Part shown: positions 1 through 6,189 of the stretch, piece by piece | Layout: every line of letters starts with the position of its first letter | Position numbering within the stretch: the first letter of the stretch is position 1 | Assembly: GCA_028293005.1 (NCBI GenBank) | Contig: JAQGLH010000119.1 | Location: 1-7,062, forward strand | DNA length: 7,062 nt | Reading direction: 5' to 3' | Origin: Alphaproteobacteria bacterium | Lineage (GTDB): Bacteria > Pseudomonadota > Alphaproteobacteria > Sphingomonadales > Sphingomonadaceae | Made by a program: the position numbers and the translations under genes | Notes under the pieces: model-generated | Told to the model about the DNA's origin: nothing | The model's database searches: none | Seen by the model: the letters and a program-made list of their open reading frames with translations, nothing else

Positions 1-1082
1 GCGCCGGTGATCAGCAGGCGGAGGTTCTTCTTGCCCGCGAATACCGCGCGCGCCCCGTCGTCCGCTTCGGGAGCGATCACCACTTCGGTGAAAATCGATG
101 TGATCGCTTCCGCCGTCTCGCGCGTCAGCGGCCGGTTGACGGCGACGATGCCGCCGAATGCCGAAACCGGATCGCAGGCGAGCGCGGCCTCATAGGCTTC
201 GCGCAGGCTGGCACCGGTCGCGACGCCGCACGGATTGGCGTGCTTGACGATCACGCAAGCCGGCGCGCCGTCGCGGAATTCGGACACCAGTTCGAGCGCG
301 GCGTCGGCGTCGTTGTAATTGTTGTAGCTGAGCTCCTTGCCCTGGAGTTGCTCGGCCTGGCCGACGCCGGCGCTGTGCGGTTCGGCGGGAAGGTAGAAAG
401 CGGCCTGCTGGTGCGGGTTCTCGCCGTAGCGCAGCGCGGCGCCGCGGCGCATCGCCACCGGCAGCAGGTCGGGAAAGGTCTCCCCCTGGTCTGCGAACGC
501 GAACCACGAGGCGATCGTCGAGTCATACGCGGCGGTCGCCGCATAGGCCTTGGCGGCGAGCTTCCGGCGCAATTCGTAGGACGTCATGCCGCCGCTTTCA
601 TCGAGCGCCGCCGCCAGCGCGCCATAATCGGCGGGATCGGTGACGATCGCGACATGGGCATGGTTCTTCGCCGCCGAGCGCACCATCGACGGTCCGCCGA
701 TGTCGATATTCTCGATCACCTCGTCGCGATCGGCGCCGCGCGCGATCGTCGCGGCGAATGGATAGAGATTGACCACGACCAGGTCGATCGGCGCGATGCC
801 ATGCTCGGCCATCGCTGCGGCATGCTCTCGATTGTCGCGCACGCCGAGCAGCCCGCCATGGACCTTGGGATGGAGCGTCTTGACCCTGCCGTCCATCAGC
901 TCGGGAAAGCCGGTGAGTTCGGAAATGTCGCGCACCTCGAGCCCGGCATCGCGCAGCGCCTTGGCGGTGCCCCCGGTCGAGACCAGCTCGACGCCATGGC
1001 GCGCCAAGGTCCGGCCAAGCTCGGCCAGTCCGCTCTTGTCCGACACCGACAGCAATGCACGCGTGATCCTGATCTGGTCCAT
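1..1082 (-). CDS. purH: PurH, bifunctional AICAR transformylase / IMP cyclohydrolase (3' end outside window)
   Basis: Catalyses the last two steps of de novo IMP synthesis in the cytoplasm: formyl transfer from 10-formyl-THF to AICAR, then ring closure to IMP. The first 360 codons are present; the family is usually about 520-530 residues, so roughly the last third lies beyond the left edge. The N-terminal MGS-like cyclohydrolase domain spans about residues 1-195, with LLSVSDKSG (10-18), LVSTGGT (33-39), [15 protein letters not shown] (65-79) and [16 protein letters not shown] (125-140). The transformylase domain starts near residue 200, with [11 protein letters not shown] (217-227) and the catalytic-type motif KHANPCG (280-286), where Lys280-His281 match the active-site Lys-His pair, followed by SAFGG (307-311). 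The ATG start at 1082 is fixed by the family N-terminus and a purine-rich ribosome site. It lies 22 bases after the heparinase gene, so co-transcription is likely. Reading frame intact as far as seen. Confidence 0.97.
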   Translation of the reverse strand, partial: MDQIRITRALLSVSDKSGLAELGRTLARHGVELVSTGGTAKALRDAGLEVRDISELTGFPELMDGRVKTLHPKVHGGLLGVRDNREHAAAMAEHGIAPIDLVVVNLYPFAATIARGADRDEVIENIDIGGPSMVRSAAKNHAHVAIVTDPADYGALAAALDESGGMTSYELRRKLAAKAYAATAAYDSTIASWFAFADQGETFPDLLPVAMRRGAALRYGENPHQQAAFYLPAEPHSAGVGQAEQLQGKELSYNNYNDADAALELVSEFRDGAPACVIVKHANPCGVATGASLREAYEAALACDPVSAFGGIVAVNRPLTRETAEAITSIFTEVVIAPEADDGARAVFAGKKNLRLLITG

Positions 1083-1085
1083 CTT

Positions 1086-1092
1086 CTTCCCT
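1086..1092 (-). promoter_or_regulatory. Ribosome binding site of purH
   Basis: On the minus strand AGGGAAG lies just upstream of the purH ATG, with the GGGA core about five bases from the start codon. It sits in the 22-base gap after the heparinase stop codon. This is the clearest Shine-Dalgarno-like sequence among the leftward genes and supports independent initiation of purH even if the message is polycistronic. Confidence 0.55.
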
Positions 1093-1104
1093 ATTGTCGA
1101 AAAT

Positions 1105-2847
1105 TCAGCCGGCGCGGCGAAGCAGCCAGGAGATGCTCATCCCGCCCGGCGGGGTTTCCCCCAAGATCGAAAGCTGCTGGGTGGCATGACGGATGCCCGC
1201 TCCATCGATCCACAGGCTGTCCTCGATGTTGAGGGTACCGCCCCGGCAGCGGAACTGCCAGGCGGGAGCACCGCGCAGCCGGAGCAAGGCGCCCTGCCCG
1301 TCAGCCGTGCTCGTCACCTCGACCGCTGGCGCGAGGTGGAAACGGACCGCGAACGGAATCGGTTCGGAACGGCGCTTGCGGCCCTGCGGCAGCAGCGAAT
1401 CCTCGCCGCGCAGCTCGGCACCGTCGGGGCTGAGGATGATCTGGCGCTGGTGGACGAGGCCAAACCGGCGGACATAGCCGTCGTGGCTCGCCTCGACGCG
1501 GCTGATCCCCGCCGTCTCGTCGCGCGACAATTCGACCTGTGTGACGCCTTTGCCGAGCGTCCCATCCTGATGGATCGCGGTGCTGTTGCGGTCCCCGAGC
1601 GTCAAGGTCGAGTGGGCGGCGGTCGAGCGCAGCGCGTGCGCAAGCGCGTCGGGAAGCGTCCCGGCCCAGGCACCCGCGCCGCCGCAATTGACGATCAGCC
1701 GGTTGAGAGCGTCGCTGAACTCGAACGCCAGGGTCGACGCGCAGCCGCCGCTGAAGTTGCGGCTGGCGGGCGGCGGCGCACCATCGAACACCGCGACGCT
1801 CGCCTTGGCCACGAGGCGCTGATAGCCCCATCCACGCGCCTGGCGAAGCGGACGGGCCTGCACGCCCGCACCCTCGACCGCTGCTTCGACCCGGCGCCGC
1901 GACACCATGTTGCCGCCTTGCCAGCTCGAGAGTGCGTCGTCGCCGAGTGTCACGCCGAGCAATGCCGCGACCGACGCGGACACAGCCTCGGCGAGCCTTT
2001 CGGGCATGTCCCTGTCGGCGGCGTAATAGACCGTCCGCAGCTGGCCGAGCAGCTCGACCAGGGCGAGCTGCTCGAGCGGCGAGCGGCTGACCAGGCCGCC
2101 ATCGTCGTGGAGCGCGCCGGCAAGCGCGCGCAGCAGGCCGGCCTCGCCATGGCTCAACCTTGCCGGTCCGCCCTGCACCACCACGGCGGCGGCGATCACC
2201 CCGGCCCAGGCGGTGATCCGCGGCAGGCCGGCCTGCGCCCGATCGGCGCTGCCGTCGAGATGGCGCGCCCCGCGCGCGAGCGTGTTGAGCACCGCCGACC
2301 GATAGACCATGTCGCGCGACGACAGGATGTACGGCGCATAAGCGGTCCAGAAGAGGATTCGCCGTCCCCACAGGTCTGGCCGCCAGGCATGTTCGTCGAT
2401 CTGGCCCGAATAAGCGGCAAGCCATTGCTGCACGATCCTGTCCGCCAGCCGGGCGCCCCTTTCGCGTGTCGTCGCGGCGGCGAGGTCGCGCAGCCAGGCG
2501 AAGCTCTGGAGATAATCCGAAAAGCCTCGCGACAGCGCCGGCGAGGCGAAATCGAGCTCGGCCAGCGCCACCCTCTCGTTCCCGTGGACCATCGTTCCGG
2601 CGAGCAAGGCTTCGCCGGCAAGCTTGTCGCCGGCGACCGGGTCCTTGGGCACGACCAGCAATTTGAGCGGGAAGCGGCCGCGCAGCCGAAAGCTGTGGAA
2701 CGGCGTGCGCCAGGCGAGGCGATGCAGTCGATAGGCGAGGCGTTCCGACAAGGCGACACCGCGGTCGTCTCCGACCCGGATCAGCCTTTTGCCCTGCTCG
2801 ATCTCCTGCTCGCCGTCGCCGGCGTCGAGGCGAGTGAGCAAGCTCAC
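1105..2847 (-). CDS. Heparinase II/III-family protein, substrate unknown
   Basis: A 580-residue protein with the layout of the heparinase II/III polysaccharide lyase-like family: a helical N-terminal half (about 35-300, with [15 protein letters not shown] at 50-64 and [13 protein letters not shown] at 249-261) and a beta-rich C-terminal half (about 335-575, Hepar_II_III_C-like). The C-terminal half has GWGYQRL (339-345), AVFDGAPPP (352-360), LAFEFSD (373-379), LIVNCGG (384-390) and [16 protein letters not shown] (407-422). The His in the R-x-T-x-x-H motif is kept. The stretch before LAFEFSD reads NFSGGCAST, where I would expect a His-Ala-type motif, so catalytic competence is uncertain. I see no signal peptide or membrane segment, so it is probably cytoplasmic. 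The GTG start at 2847 overlaps the rpe stop by four bases (GTGA), suggesting translational coupling. Known lyases of this fold cleave uronic-acid polysaccharides; the substrate here cannot be read from sequence. The family call is firm, the function is not. Confidence 0.88.
   Translation of the reverse strand: MSLLTRLDAGDGEQEIEQGKRLIRVGDDRGVALSERLAYRLHRLAWRTPFHSFRLRGRFPLKLLVVPKDPVAGDKLAGEALLAGTMVHGNERVALAELDFASPALSRGFSDYLQSFAWLRDLAAATTRERGARLADRIVQQWLAAYSGQIDEHAWRPDLWGRRILFWTAYAPYILSSRDMVYRSAVLNTLARGARHLDGSADRAQAGLPRITAWAGVIAAAVVVQGGPARLSHGEAGLLRALAGALHDDGGLVSRSPLEQLALVELLGQLRTVYYAADRDMPERLAEAVSASVAALLGVTLGDDALSSWQGGNMVSRRRVEAAVEGAGVQARPLRQARGWGYQRLVAKASVAVFDGAPPPASRNFSGGCASTLAFEFSDALNRLIVNCGGAGAWAGTLPDALAHALRSTAAHSTLTLGDRNSTAIHQDGTLGKGVTQVELSRDETAGISRVEASHDGYVRRFGLVHQRQIILSPDGAELRGEDSLLPQGRKRRSEPIPFAVRFHLAPAVEVTSTADGQGALLRLRGAPAWQFRCRGGTLNIEDSLWIDGAGIRHATQQLSILGETPPGGMSISWLLRRAG
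2834..2847. repeat. 14-base palindrome covering the heparinase start codon
   Basis: The plus strand reads gtgagc-aa-gctcac, two perfect 6-base arms around a 2-base centre. In the leftward mRNA it can form a GUGAG/CUCAC stem with a four-base CUUG loop. It contains the heparinase GTG start and the overlapping rpe TGA stop, so the start codon would be paired unless ribosomes finishing rpe open it. The inverted repeat is seen directly; a regulatory effect is inference. Confidence 0.5.
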
Positions 2848-3506
2848 CGCCCGCGTAGCCCGGCGATATTGGCGGCATATTGGTCGCTCCCGCCGCGGAA
2901 AGTCGCGGTTCCGGCAACCAGCGCGTCGGCGCCGGCGTCGATCGCCTGGCGCGCGGTCTCGACATCGATGCCGCCGTCGACCTCGAGATCGATCGGTTTG
3001 CCGACCTTGTCGATCTGCTTCCTGATCGCCTCGATCTTGCGCAGCTGGCTGGCGATGAAGCTCTGGCCGCCGAAGCCCGGGTTGACGCTCATCACCAGCA
3101 CGAGGTCGATCTCTTCGAGGACATAGTCGAGCATCTTCGCCGGGGTCGCCGGATTGAGCGACACGCCGGCCTTCTTGCCGAGCGACTTGATGAGCTGGAG
3201 CGTGCGGTGGAGGTGCGGCCCCGCCTCGGGATGGACGGTGATGATGTCCGCGCCCGCCTCGGCGAACGCGGCGATGAACGGATCGACCGGCGAGATCATG
3301 AGATGGACGTCGAACGGCTTGGCGCTATGCGGCCTGAGCGCCCTCACCACGCCGGGCCCGATCGTCAGATTGGGGACGAAATGGCCGTCCATCACGTCGA
3401 CGTGGATCCAGTCGGCGCCGGCGGCGTCGACCGCGCGCACTTCATCGCCCAGACGGGCAAAATCGGCGGAAAGGATCGAGGGACTGATGCGGACCGGCTG
3501 TTGCAC
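2844..3506 (-). CDS. rpe: Rpe, ribulose-phosphate 3-epimerase
   Basis: Interconverts D-ribulose 5-phosphate and D-xylulose 5-phosphate in the pentose phosphate pathway; a cytoplasmic TIM-barrel metalloenzyme. The 220-residue length is normal. All family landmarks are present: SPSILSADF (8-16), [12 protein letters not shown] (35-46) with metal/catalytic His35 and Asp37, DVHLM (66-70) with His68, [12 protein letters not shown] (139-150) forming the flexible active-site loop, LEVDGGI (174-180) with catalytic Asp177, and the phosphate-binding GTATFRG region (199-205). The start is GTG at 3506. An in-frame TGA at 3513-3515 lies only two codons upstream, and the N-terminus [13 protein letters not shown] matches the family, so no other start fits. 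I see no Shine-Dalgarno sequence before it. Its stop overlaps the GTG of the heparinase gene. The 153-base gap from rsmB probably contains its own promoter, though none is clear. Confidence 0.97.
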   Translation of the reverse strand: MQQPVRISPSILSADFARLGDEVRAVDAAGADWIHVDVMDGHFVPNLTIGPGVVRALRPHSAKPFDVHLMISPVDPFIAAFAEAGADIITVHPEAGPHLHRTLQLIKSLGKKAGVSLNPATPAKMLDYVLEEIDLVLVMSVNPGFGGQSFIASQLRKIEAIRKQIDKVGKPIDLEVDGGIDVETARQAIDAGADALVAGTATFRGGSDQYAANIAGLRGR

Positions 3507-3659
3507 AGGGAATCATTAAACGTCCGAGTCGCAGTCGGCAAGGAAACCGCCGACTTATCCCCAGATGATTGAGGCAGCTTCAGAAAGCGCAAAGGCGCGC
3601 GGTGCTTCAGCGGCCCGGCGCCCCTGTGCTGGAACGTGCATAAAGCGTGCCGAGGACCG
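3507..3659. other. Intergenic region between rsmB and rpe
   Basis: This is the longest non-coding stretch inside the leftward gene series (153 bases). It holds the 7-bp inverted repeat at 3533-3555 and, on the minus strand, a 28-codon ATG ORF (3555-3641) with no visible ribosome site. I see no intrinsic terminator with a T-run for rsmB and no strong -35/-10 pair for rpe. The gap itself suggests a transcription-unit boundary, which would make rpe-heparinase-purH a separate operon. Confidence 0.5.
3533..3555. repeat. 7-bp inverted repeat (possible hairpin) upstream of rpe
   Basis: Perfect arms agtcggc (3533-3539) and gccgact (3549-3555) flank a 9-base loop, about 27 bases before the rpe start, in the untranslated leader if rpe is transcribed from within the gap. 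No U-run follows in the leftward mRNA, so it is not a standard terminator. It could be an RNA leader structure or a protein-binding site; either role is inference. Confidence 0.4.
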
Positions 3660-4916
3660 TCAGCTGCGGCGGACGAGCCGCGCGATGAAGAAGCCGTCGG
3701 CCCCGCCCTCGTCCGCAAGCGTTCCGGGAAGGATGCGAAGCGTGCCGTCAGGCCGCGGTTGCATCCCCGCCGCGATTTCGCCGGCCTCGATCGGCACGAT
3801 GGCGAAGCCGGGCTGGCTCGCGAGAAATTGCTCGACCACCGCCTCGCCTTCCTCGGGCTCGAGCGAGCAGACCGAGTAGACCAGGATTCCGCCGGGCTTG
3901 AGCCAGGCGGCGGCACGCGACAGCATCGCTTTCTGGGCATCCGCGAGCTCGGCGATCTTGCGCGGCCGGACGCGATGCAGCACGTCGGGGTGGCGACGGT
4001 AGATTCCGGTCGCCGAGCAGGGCGCGTCGAGCAGGATCGCGTCGGCCGGCGCTTGCGGCGTCCATTCCATGACGTCGGCCACGACCGTGTGCGCCGCGAG
4101 CTTGGTCCGATCAAGATTCTCGCGAAGTCGTGCGAGACGACTTTCCGACGCCTCGACCGCGGTCACCTCGAAGCCGGCGGCGGCGAGCTGCATTGTCTTA
4201 CCGCCGGGTGCCGCGCAGAGGTCGAGCACCGAGCGGCCGTTGCCGGGCCCAAGCAGGCGCGCGGGGATCGAGGCCGAGATGTCCTGCACCCACCAGCCGC
4301 CCTCGCCGAAGCCGGTCAGCCCCGCCACGGCGGTGCCGCGCTCCACGCGCAAATGGCCGGGCATCAGGCTGCGCCCTTCGATGTCGGGCGGCTCCGCCGG
4401 GAACACGAGGTCGAGCGCCGGCGGTGCCGCCGCTGCCGCCGCGGCGGCGGCGACGATGTCCGCGCCCCAGGCCTTTTCCCATCGCGCGGCAACCTCCGGC
4501 GGCAGGCTCGGCGGATTCGGCAAGCTCGCGCCGCGGCGCATCAAGGCGCCGAAGACGCCGTGGACGAGGCGGCGCGGCCCGCCGTCGACCAGCGGCAGCA
4601 CGGTCGAGATCGCGGCATGCGGTGGCGTGTCGAGCGCGAGCGCCTGGACGAGCGCGATGCGCAACGCGAAACGCGCCTTGGCGTCGTCCGGCAGCGGCTT
4701 GGCGGTGGCGCTGTCGATCAGCGCATCGAGGTCGGTCAGGCGCCGCAGCGCCTCGGCCGCGATCGCATGCGCGAAGCCGCGGTCGTCGGCCCGCTCGAGA
4801 TCGCGCGCGGCGACGTCCAAGGCCGCTTCGAGCGGAAGCCCCTTGCGCAGCACCGCATCGAGCAGGCGCAACGCCGCACGGCGCGAGGCCGCGCCGATCG
4901 GTTCCGGGGCGCTCAG
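3660..4916 (-). CDS. rsmB: RsmB, 16S rRNA (cytosine-5)-methyltransferase (start codon uncertain)
   Basis: SAM-dependent enzyme related to E. coli RsmB, which makes m5C967 in 16S rRNA. From the start chosen here it is 418 residues, a normal family length. An all-helical NusB-like RNA-binding domain covers about residues 8-135. The Rossmann-fold methyltransferase domain follows, with SAM motif [11 protein letters not shown] (232-241), an acidic residue in TAVEAS (252-257), motif [10 protein letters not shown] (297-304, Cys300) and motif [14 protein letters not shown] (347-358, Cys350). The Cys300/Cys350 pair is the release/nucleophile pair of RNA m5C enzymes. The start is odd: the family-like N-terminus [22 protein letters not shown] begins at a CTG (4916) whose last two bases overlap the htpX TGA. 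I find no in-frame ATG, GTG or TTG for many codons upstream. Internal alternatives are TTG at 4871 and GTG at 4853, which would clip the first NusB-domain helix. Probably co-expressed with htpX. Product call very firm, start moderate. Confidence 0.95.
   Translation of the reverse strand: MSAPEPIGAASRRAALRLLDAVLRKGLPLEAALDVAARDLERADDRGFAHAIAAEALRRLTDLDALIDSATAKPLPDDAKARFALRIALVQALALDTPPHAAISTVLPLVDGGPRRLVHGVFGALMRRGASLPNPPSLPPEVAARWEKAWGADIVAAAAAAAAAPPALDLVFPAEPPDIEGRSLMPGHLRVERGTAVAGLTGFGEGGWWVQDISASIPARLLGPGNGRSVLDLCAAPGGKTMQLAAAGFEVTAVEASESRLARLRENLDRTKLAAHTVVADVMEWTPQAPADAILLDAPCSATGIYRRHPDVLHRVRPRKIAELADAQKAMLSRAAAWLKPGGILVYSVCSLEPEEGEAVVEQFLASQPGFAIVPIEAGEIAAGMQPRPDGTLRILPGTLADEGGADGFFIARLVRRS
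4425..4451 (-). repeat. Nine-alanine codon run inside rsmB
   Basis: Residues 156-164 of RsmB are nine consecutive alanines encoded by GCN codons, giving a GCC/GCG-rich tract. It lies in the linker between the NusB-like domain and the methyltransferase domain, so it is probably a tolerated low-complexity linker. Such tracts can change length by replication slippage in multiples of three. Confidence 0.6.
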
Positions 4917-5878
4917 CGTCGGTCCAGCGGGTGGAGCGCGCTGCGGGGGCGCCTGCCGGTCCTCGGCACCGAGACATTGCCGGCCATGCGCCTCGCCGGG
5001 ACCAACGCCGGCGTTGCCATGACCGGTGCCATCACCGATCGGCCCATTTCGGCCGCCATCGCTTCGAGTGCGGCGATGCGGTTGCCGGTGTCGGGGTGGG
5101 TGGAAAAGAGGCTGTCGCGCCCGCCGCGGCCGGTCGGGACGATGTAGAGCGACGCTGCCGCCGGATTGCGCTCGACCACCGGATTGGGCACGCGCGCCGC
5201 ACCGGCGGCGAGCTTTGCGAGCGCCGAGGCAAGCGCACTCGGGTTGCGGCAGATCTCGGCCGCGGCGCGGTCCGCGCCATATTCGCGGGTGCGGCTGATC
5301 GCGAGCTGGACGAGCATCGCCGCGAATGGCGCGACGAGCACCGCCGCGATCATCGCGACCGGATTGGCGCCGCGATTGTCGTTGCTGCGGAAGAACAGGC
5401 CGAAATTGGCGAGGAACGAGATCGCGCCGGCGATCGTCGCGGTCATCGTCATGATCAACGTGTCGCGGTTGCGGACGTGGCCGAGCTCGTGCGCCATCAC
5501 CGCCGCGACCTCGTCGCGGTCGAGCAGCGCGAGCAACCCCGTCGTCGCGGCAACCGCGGCATGCTCCGGATTGCGGCCGGTGGCAAAGGCATTGGGGTGC
5601 GGCGATTCGACCAGATAGACTTTCGGCATCGGCAGGCCCGCGCGCGCCGCGAGCTGCTGCACGATCCCGACCAGCTCGGGCGCGGTCGCGCCGTCGACCT
5701 CGCGCGCGCGGTGCATCGACAGCACGATCTTGTCGGCATTCCAATAGGTGACCAGGTTCATCGCCGCGGCGATCACCAGGGCGATCAACGCGCCGCCCGA
5801 GCCGCCAAACGTATATCCCAGCCCCATGAACAAGGCGGTCATCGCCGCCAGCAGCATCAAAGTCTTAAAGCCATTCAT
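4913..5878 (-). CDS. htpX: HtpX, membrane-bound zinc metalloprotease (M48B)
   Basis: Integral inner-membrane protease that degrades damaged or misfolded membrane proteins, with its active site on the cytoplasmic side. The 321-residue protein has two N-terminal membrane segments (about 5-23 and 27-46). The zinc-binding HELGH (130-134) gives ligands His130 and His134 and catalytic Glu131. Two further hydrophobic segments follow (about 142-163 and 172-194). Then comes [10 protein letters not shown] (195-204), whose Glu199 matches the third zinc ligand, and the late M48B motif [18 protein letters not shown] (257-274). The last 45 or so residues are a variable, Arg/Pro-rich tail. The ATG at 5878 gives the usual start, [13 protein letters not shown], straight into the first membrane helix. 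It is divergent from the SDHAF4-like gene and runs into rsmB with a four-base overlap. A sigma-32-type promoter lies upstream, in keeping with HtpX being a heat-shock protein in E. coli. Confidence 0.97.
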   Translation of the reverse strand: MNGFKTLMLLAAMTALFMGLGYTFGGSGGALIALVIAAAMNLVTYWNADKIVLSMHRAREVDGATAPELVGIVQQLAARAGLPMPKVYLVESPHPNAFATGRNPEHAAVAATTGLLALLDRDEVAAVMAHELGHVRNRDTLIMTMTATIAGAISFLANFGLFFRSNDNRGANPVAMIAAVLVAPFAAMLVQLAISRTREYGADRAAAEICRNPSALASALAKLAAGAARVPNPVVERNPAAASLYIVPTGRGGRDSLFSTHPDTGNRIAALEAMAAEMGRSVMAPVMATPALVPARRMAGNVSVPRTGRRPRSALHPLDRR

Positions 5879-5891
5879 TCCGAAACGTCGC

Positions 5892-5896
5892 CCTCC
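5892..5896 (-). promoter_or_regulatory. Probable ribosome binding site of htpX
   Basis: On the minus strand GGAGG precedes the htpX ATG at 5878 with 13 bases between. The match to the anti-Shine-Dalgarno is good, but the spacing is longer than the usual 5-9 bases. No closer purine-rich site is seen, and the next ATG four bases downstream is out of frame. Confidence 0.4.
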
Positions 5897-5900
5897 ACGG

Positions 5901-5930
5901 CTGAAATGTGCCGTCCGCGCTTAAAATGTG
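5901..5930. repeat. Two 10-base direct repeats 20 bases apart in the htpX promoter region
   Basis: ctgaaatgtg (5901-5910) and ttaaaatgtg (5921-5930) match at 8 of 10 positions and start exactly 20 bases apart, about two helical turns, so both copies face the same side of the DNA. The upstream copy (relative to htpX) overlaps the candidate -10 element. Two copies in phase could be a regulator-binding site, or the similarity may be chance in an AT-richer patch. Confidence 0.3.
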
Positions 5931-5954
5931 GTAGCACGGCGCCTCGACTTCAAT
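5924..5954 (-). promoter_or_regulatory. Candidate sigma-32 (RpoH) heat-shock promoter of htpX
   Basis: On the minus strand a -35-like ATTGAAG (5954-5948) is followed after exactly 16 bases by a -10-like CCACATTT (5931-5924). Against the E. coli sigma-32 consensus CTTGAAA / CCCCATnT the matches are 5 of 7 and 7 of 8, with spacing at the upper end of the accepted range. Transcription would begin near 5915-5918, leaving a leader of about 40 bases before the htpX ATG. htpX is a classical sigma-32 gene in E. coli. The site lies in the region just upstream of the divergent SDHAF4-like gene. Confidence 0.5.
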
Positions 5955-5966
5955 CGGAAATCCGCC

Positions 5967-6137
5967 ATGCCAGGCCCACGACCAGCGCACGTCAAACCTC
6001 CAAAGCACCTCTCGCCGAGCCCGCCGGTTCCGGCCGCCTCACCGTCCCAACCGGCTGAGGAGCACGGCGGCCCCAAGGGCCGCGAACCCACCCGCTACGG
6101 CGATTGGGAAAATGGCGGCATCTGCAGGGATTTTTGA
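5967..6137 (+). CDS. DUF1674 / SDHAF4-type succinate dehydrogenase assembly factor
   Basis: A 56-residue protein with a Pro-rich, probably disordered N-terminal half (residues 8-30) and the family C-terminus: GGPKGREPTRYGDWENGG (34-51) ending in CRDF. This closely resembles the C-terminus of human and yeast SDHAF4/Sdh8, whose pattern is GGPKGPEPTRYGDWE...DF. The eukaryotic protein binds flavinylated SdhA, shields the flavin from reacting with oxygen and helps it join SdhB in complex II; the bacterial homologue is assumed to act likewise in the cytoplasm. I chose the ATG at 5967 because MPGPRPAHVKPPKHL fits a short-protein start. An upstream in-frame GTG at 5928 would add 13 residues but has no ribosome site and overlaps the htpX promoter. 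The ribosome site before 5967 is also weak. It stands alone, divergent from htpX and convergent with gpsA, with no sdh genes in view. Confidence 0.88.
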   Translation: MPGPRPAHVKPPKHLSPSPPVPAASPSQPAEEHGGPKGREPTRYGDWENGGICRDF

Positions 6138-6189
6138 ATTACCTGGTTCCTTCGCGGTCCATTTCTCCCGAAAACCGGGGACGAACTCT

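Noticed and set aside
1301..2965. A 554-codon minus-strand frame overlapping the heparinase and rpe genes
   Set aside because: Arg-rich, motif-free translation in the wrong frame of two well-supported genes; a shadow frame.
769..3126. A 785-codon open frame on the plus strand opposite purH, the heparinase gene and rpe, and other long plus-strand frames (e.g. 240-1232, 3636-5147, 4130-6058)
   Set aside because: Their translations are Arg/Ala-rich with no recognisable motifs and lie antisense to genes with strong family signatures. Long antisense frames are expected in GC-rich DNA with G/C-ending codons.
3442..3516. 24-codon minus-strand ORF starting at the ATG at 3516 and overlapping the start of rpe
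   Set aside because: No ribosome site or recognisable content, and it overlaps the well-conserved N-terminus of Rpe in another frame.
3555..3563. ttatcccca resembling a DnaA box (TTATNCACA)
   Set aside because: A single imperfect copy with no cluster, no AT-rich unwinding region and no origin-linked genes nearby.
4917..5744. Upstream extension of the rsmB frame through htpX, giving a 694-residue protein
   Set aside because: The extra 276 residues are motif-free, Arg-rich sequence read in the wrong frame of htpX, and RsmB homology begins only near 4916.
5899..5927. Plus-strand promoter for the SDHAF4-like gene, with taaaat (5922-5927) as -10 and ctgaaa (5901-5906) as -35
   Set aside because: The spacer is only 15 bases and the -35 match is weak; it cannot be separated from chance in this AT-richer patch.
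6138..6189. Possible bidirectional terminator between the SDHAF4-like gene and gpsA: cccg (6167-6170) and cggg (6176-6179)
   Set aside because: The stem is only four base pairs and no T-run follows on either strand. Convergent genes need termination here, but this sequence does not show it convincingly.
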